Origin: Hemerocallis citrina
Taxonomy: Eukaryota > Streptophyta > Magnoliopsida > Asparagales > Asphodelaceae
Length of the DNA stretch: 64,000 nt
Direction of reading: 5' to 3'
Assembly: GCA_017893485.1 (NCBI GenBank)
Contig: CM030358.1
Coordinates: 249,923,073-249,987,072 of the forward strand
Made by a program: the position numbers and the translations under genes. This document shows positions 59,291 through 64,000 of the stretch, piece by piece. The notes beneath the pieces were generated by a model that did not search any database, was not told the origin of the DNA, and saw only the letters and a program-made list of their open reading frames with translations. Positions within the stretch are counted from its first letter, which is position 1; each line of letters begins with the position of its first letter.

Positions 59291-61002
59291 ATGCCAAGTT
59301 ATAACATCAATAAGAGAACTACATTAGGTTATTCCATATCGTAAAAGTATCAAAATGTATACTTCATCACATTATAATATCATGCTATTGCTCATTAATT
59401 CACTTCGAGCATAATTAGACTGTAAACATATACTCACTTACTAATTTCATCAATTATTGCATCACAACCCATAAACATCTATATATATATCACAAACATA
59501 TATCACATTTGCGGGTTTCCAAGAGATAGGGCCGCAATCACTTATTTCTTCTAATTGAACTCCATGACAACCAGTCATAGCATGCAAGCTCATACACAAT
59601 GCTCTATGTAACTAAAATCACCTATAAGGGCCTATATGCCCCAAAATATGCACAAAACTGCACTATATATATACAAGGGTTTCCAAAATATGGCCACAAT
59701 CACTAATTTCGTCTAATTACATCTTATAACATCCATCCATAGCATGCTAGCCCATACACAAGGCTCCACATATACCAAATCACCTATATCGGCTTATTCG
59801 CCCAAAAACATGCACGAAACATGCACGGGGTAAATATATGCATAAACCATTTAATATATTTAATTTTTATACTTCAACACGTCGCATTAACCCATAATAT
59901 AGGTTTTATATACTTAAAATAGTTAATTTCCTCAAATATCACAAAAACTCATTTTCGGGCCCTTAAAAATCCGTATTTTCTTTCAAAATCAGTTTTTAAG
60001 CATAACTTCTACGAAATACATCAAAAATCCACAAAATTTGGCCACAACATAAAATATATATAGATGCAACATACTCACCTGACGGATCAAGCAAACGATG
60101 TCCCACGTCCGCCCGGTAGCCTGTCGAAGTTCAACTTTTTCCACCTATTTGGAAAATTATAGAACCGATTAGCTTAGAAATCAAAACTCGAACTACGGAC
60201 CTCTAAATTCGAATCCGTCTTCACCCACACGTCACAAATGACATAAGTAGGTGAGCTACATCGACGGATTTCAAATTCGAACCCCAATACAAGAACTCAC
60301 ATATTGATCGGAGGCTTTCTAATAGGAAAATTTCCTATTTTCTAATTTCTTTAATTGCTTTATTCCTAATCTCTCAAATTAGGGTTAATAATAATAACAA
60401 GACTCAATTACACCTCCAAACCCAACAAATTCTCACCTAAATCTCGCTCGGGCATTTCACCGAATACCCAGCGTGCACTTTTCACCTATAGTCCATTTCA
60501 CTCAATTAAATTGAGCTTAAAGCTATAAAAATTACCAAAATTTCTCATTAAACCTCTTATAACATTTTTCACCCTCCAATAATTTTTCTACCATCAATGG
60601 AACCAATTTTCCTTTCCAAATTCACAAACCCTAATTTATCAACAACTTATAAAATCTCCAAGAACTTACTAATTTCTTGCCTCACTATTCCCAACCTCTT
60701 CTAATCTCCCCACCATAATATTCCTACTCAATAGAAATTAACCACACTTAATTTTATACAAATAAATAAAATAGGGTATATCTTTCCGGAGTTATTTCTC
60801 CAAATCGATGCTACCACGGTGTAGAGGACCCTTCAATTAGTCATCCCCCCAAATTAATTGAAAAATCATGGAGAAATGGGGTGGATTTGGGCGGGAGAGA
60901 GAGAGAGGCCGGGTGGGTTGCGGTTTTGATCGGGAGAAAGGAACGGGAAGGGAAAAGAAAGAAGGAAAGAAGGAAATGGGGGGGGGGGGAATTAAAAATA
61001 TA

Positions 61003-61033
<31 letters not shown>

Positions 61034-61379
61034 GGTATATTTACATATAAGCCCTCCAAATCCAAAATATTACAAATAAACCCCAACTCTTTTCTATAAT
61101 AATACGAACAATACCAAATACATTAAAATTAACTTATAATAATCCCCCAAAATTATAAAATAAAATGAACAATATTTATTCACATAAAATCTCAACTCAT
61201 GGCCCCAATAAATCAATAATACCAATCTACCACAAATATCCATACCAATATCAATATTAAAAATAAATAAAATAAGATATCTCTTAAAAATAATTCTCAC
61301 CCCTACAAAATATAAAAACGAATATTTTCGGTATTTTAAAATTCGAGGTGTTACATCAAGGTAACTCCACACTTAGCTT

Positions 61380-63519
61380 TTTTTAGAAAAATTTCCTGCT
61401 TACTGCCGAGGCTAGAGACCTCCCCCCTATCGTTCAAGAGCCTACTTCAAGACAAGCCCCTCCAGTCGACAAAGGGAAGGCCGTAGAAGGTCCCACTTCG
61501 GTCGTAGTGGAGACTGTGGTCGAGAACCCATGCAGGATGGGGGAGTTCGGCAGGTTGCCACGGGCTCTAACCGGATTTCAGAAGGTTCGGGAACTACCGA
61601 AGGAGCATGCCGAACGAATCATGTACGGAATAGGGCGGAGCTTCGAAGAGAATGCCACAAGGGAGACATCGGAGTTTGACGATACCATCTCGATAGTCAA
61701 TGAGGCAGACCTGGCCTCAGCTTAGGAGTGCTTTCAGATCTCCGAGGAGTTCGAGCTGATGCTGCCCGAACACGGAGTGAGGGCCAATTCACCCATGCGA
61801 GTGAACATGTGCTTCTGTCCAGTCGATGCTTTCATAGCTGGGGTGCGGCTACCTCTCCACCCCTTTGCTGTTGAGGTGCTGCGGTGGTTCCAGATCAGTC
61901 CAATTCAGCTCATGCCGAATGGGTGGAGGGTGATCAACAGGTTCGTCTTCCACTGTCAGGCGGCGGAGATTGAACCAGACCTGAAAGTGCTTCGGACCAT
62001 CGGCTTCATCAGCAACACAAGTTGAAGTTCAGGTTCTACCTGGCTCCGAGGCACGGTGCTAGACTCGTCAGCTGCCCAGACTCGATAAAGCACCGGAGGG
62101 ACAAGTACTTTCTCATCCAGAGTCGAGAGCCGTGGAGTATCCTAATGACCTGGGTCGAAGAGGTGTCGAAGAGAGTGAGGGAGAGTCCGGTGCTTTACCC
62201 TGATGAAGAAGACAACGTTCAGACTTTACTCGACCGATCGAAGCTCGATTAGAGGGACCTGATAGAGGAGGTGCTCTTCAGAGGGGGTCTCAGCTGCATA
62301 AACCCCAGTATGCGGTCTACTATATTTTTCTTCTTTTTTACCTTTGGGTTTAGTTTACTTGTGCATAACAAACTCTTTTGTGCAGAAACTATGGACTTCG
62401 ATCTAATGCTCGCACAGCACGAGGTTTTGAGTAGCAAGGCCCCAAGGAAAAGCAAGAGGGTTGTCTTGAAGGTATCTTCTCTGAGACCAAAGATTGTCTC
62501 CGCTGCTGTAGAGCTGGTGCCTGCACCGACTTTTGTGGATCCGAGGCCTCCGACCCCAGCCGCGACTTCGGCCCCGGCAGGGACAGGGGACTTCCCCTTG
62601 GCCGCTACTTGGGATATGGATGTCGCGCCTTTGACAGCCGAGGCTGAGGTGTTCCTGACCGAGGAACACAAGAAGATCTTCATTATGGATTGGTAGGTCC
62701 AGACACTCGACGGTTTCCTCGGCGACTTGACATCGATCATGCAAGCAGTTTGGCATCTGGTGATGCCGAAGGACAGGGCCGCCATGGACATCGGTGGAGT
62801 AGGGGACGACACGCTCAAGATCGCTCAAGCCGCAGTATCTGTAAGCTTTACTTCTTCTAAGTAGTTGTATACTTGTACTCTTTTCTACTTCTCAACGTGA
62901 CTATTCTCTTTTGTAGATAACATGCCACTTCGGTCATCTAATGGAAAAGATGAACGAACTCGAGAAGGAGTTGAAGCAGGAGATGGATAAGGCTCGGGCG
63001 GAGAAAACTCGGATCTCCAATGAGCTCGAGCAGCTGAAGGTCGAGACCGAGGGGAAGACGACTAGGTTGGAATACCTCGACGGTCTCATGGCGAAGCTCG
63101 AGGCCGATTATGCTATTCTGCTCCAACAAAAGGAGTCGGCAACGAAGGAAGGGGAGGAGGCTATCGAGGTTACCAAGAAAGTTGCTGCCGAGGAGGTCGA
63201 GGCCGCGGTGATGGAGAAGGCACAAGGGTTCCTTGCGGTAAACATGGTGAAGGCCTACGCCCGTGCCCTCGATCAAGTTAAGGAGAGCTCCCCCAAGGTG
63301 GACTGCTCCGGATGGCACGTCTTCCCCGACCACGTCCCAGGATTTGACGACACCTCTGAGGAAGAGGGAGAAAGGGACGAGGAGGTGGAGGTTGAGGTCG
63401 TCGAGCCCGAGGTGGAGGCCAGTTCGGATGCCATCCCCTTGGCGATCATTGCCCCCCGTGTGGGTCGGAGCCTTCAACGACCGGTAGCCACGACAAAGAG
63501 GTCCGGCCTTGACTTGTAA
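61380..63519 (+). pseudogene. T3 antisense gene: Transposase_28-like domain plus coiled coil, two introns
   Basis: This is the counterpart of the T2 gene at 27088-29321. The ATG seen in T2 is not kept here. The domain reads VRLPLHPFAVEVLRWFQIS and QLMPNGWRVINRFVFHC (about 61850-61960), followed by FYLAPRHGARLVSCPDSI. Intron 1 is 62308-62385 (GTATGC...CAG, just before MDFDL) and intron 2 is 62841-62916 (GTAAGC...TAG, before ITCHFGHL), both at the T2 positions. The last exon is a coiled coil (KMNELEKELKQEMDKARAEK) with an acidic tail. Breaks are TAG 61723, a frame shift near 62010, and TAG 62250. Its leader is split by S3. Function unknown. Confidence 0.85.
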
Positions 63520-63649
63520 TTTAGTTTTGATAAGACATGTATTGCCTAATTGCAAACTGGCCACCACTTGTAATTTGAATTTCAATGAAATGAACTTTTT
63601 GGCTAAGTGTTTATTGAAATTTGTCTGATTTGCTCCTGAGTTTTCATGT

Positions 63650-64000
63650 TGTGGCTTCGTTTGAACAAAGTATCTTGTGGCCAGACCTGGTCGACCCAGG
63701 ATAAAATTATAGGCAGCTTTCACATCCACCACCATGAAGTCCATCGGCTCCGTGCGGATGATCGGGGTTTTGCTAGCGGTGACATCGAGGGTTATAACTC
63801 TCTCGATCGTCACCGGCACCCTGGTGAATCCATGAACAGTATAGCCAGCTGGCTTGAGCCGGTCCTTTGATAGCTGGAGGCCCTTGAACGCCTCCAAGAA
63901 GAGGATGCTAACCAAGCTGCCATTGTCCACCAAGATCCGGCGTACGCTGAAGTTGGCCATTCGGAGGTTAATGACGAGGGCATCACAATGGGGAGTGCGA
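63650..64000 (-). pseudogene. pro: T3 protease, truncated
   Basis: Minus-strand frame with VRRILVDNGSLVSILFLEAF. The D-N-G-S active-site core is present but the following Ser is Leu. It continues through TLDVTASKTPIIRTEPMDFM to FILGRPGLA near 63680, where homology to T2 stops abruptly. The T2 frame would go on to RT, but here the sequence is deleted and runs into the antisense gene. The upstream gag part lies beyond the right edge. Confidence 0.88.

Larger units (their letters stand above)
55677..61355 (-). mobile_element. S3: solo LTR of a second long-LTR family
   Basis: Starts TGTAACACCCCATAA and ends CGAGGTGTTACA, with exact TCAAG duplications (55672-55676 and 61356-61360). Length 5679 bp and no coding region. 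The GA-rich zone at 60880-60985 near the right end parallels the leader of the other LTRs and suggests minus orientation. It interrupts the leader of the T3 antisense gene. The ends resemble Del/Tekay-type LTRs, so I infer a solo LTR. A short non-autonomous element is the alternative. Confidence 0.8.
53247..64000 (-). mobile_element. T3: Tat-lineage element, minus strand, runs off the right edge
   Basis: The 3' LTR (53247-53827) starts TGTTGTCGCTGAATTC on the plus strand and ends GCCATATCA, matching the T2 LTR ends in reverse. The polypurine tract follows at 53828-53845. Then come an AT-rich block (53990-54260), a 67-bp array, the antisense gene on the plus strand and truncated protease on the minus strand. 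The left flank is CCTGG. RT, RNase H and integrase are absent between protease and the antisense gene. S3 is inserted at 55677. Confidence 0.88.

Noticed and set aside
62938..63960. 340-codon minus-strand frame as one gene
   Set aside because: Only the first third is protease; the rest is the shadow of the coiled-coil exon on the plus strand past a deletion joint.

Overview
The window looks like repeat-rich, intergenic plant nuclear DNA, probably from a eudicot. It is dominated by LTR retrotransposons nested inside one another. I see no intact host gene, no tRNA or rRNA gene and no CRISPR. The only host-gene sequence is a set of exon fragments carried by a DNA transposon at the left edge. Species cannot be determined from the sequence.

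Layout. (1) 1-4776 is the right part of a CACTA transposon carrying exon pieces of a NO VEIN-like gene, a short-chain dehydrogenase (inverted), an NDR-type AGC kinase and unidentified pieces. (2) 4777-11571 holds decayed LTR-like sequence with a duplicated segment, a fragment resembling an endogenous plant pararetrovirus (as-1-like element, TATA box, Met-tRNA primer site), and an array of perfect palindromes. (3) 11577-35533 is a Ty3/gypsy Tat-lineage element, called T1 here. It has only gag-protease, long tandem-repeat arrays and an exact ATATG target duplication. (4) Inside T1 sits S1, a solo LTR of a Tekay-like chromovirus family (18896-32879, target duplication CAGTC). (5) Inside S1 sits T2 (21887-32442), a Tat element with gag-protease-RT-RNase H and an antisense two-intron gene. 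(6) A 207-bp hAT MITE lies at 35555-35761. (7) T4 is a second T1-like element on the minus strand. It starts at 35896 and contains the solo LTR S2 (36579-40445, target duplication TGGAA) and inverted counterparts of the T1 arrays. (8) A Tekay-like chromovirus, C1, is on the minus strand from 47141. Its pol (chromodomain, integrase, RNase H, RT) is decayed. (9) A third Tat element, T3, on the minus strand, interrupts C1 at 53247 and runs off the right edge. (10) S3, a different solo LTR (55677-61355, target duplication TCAAG), lies in the leader of the T3 antisense gene.

How the parts work together. gag-pol and the antisense gene belong to the same Tat element family but are read in opposite directions. 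Both antisense copies share intron positions, a TATA-type promoter and a coiled-coil tail. T1 and, in what is visible, T2 and T3 lack integrase, so movement would have needed help in trans. Several element classes carry tandem arrays whose units form short hairpins with differing but still paired stems; this is the least explained signal in the window. All boundaries, duplications and counts were read by eye.
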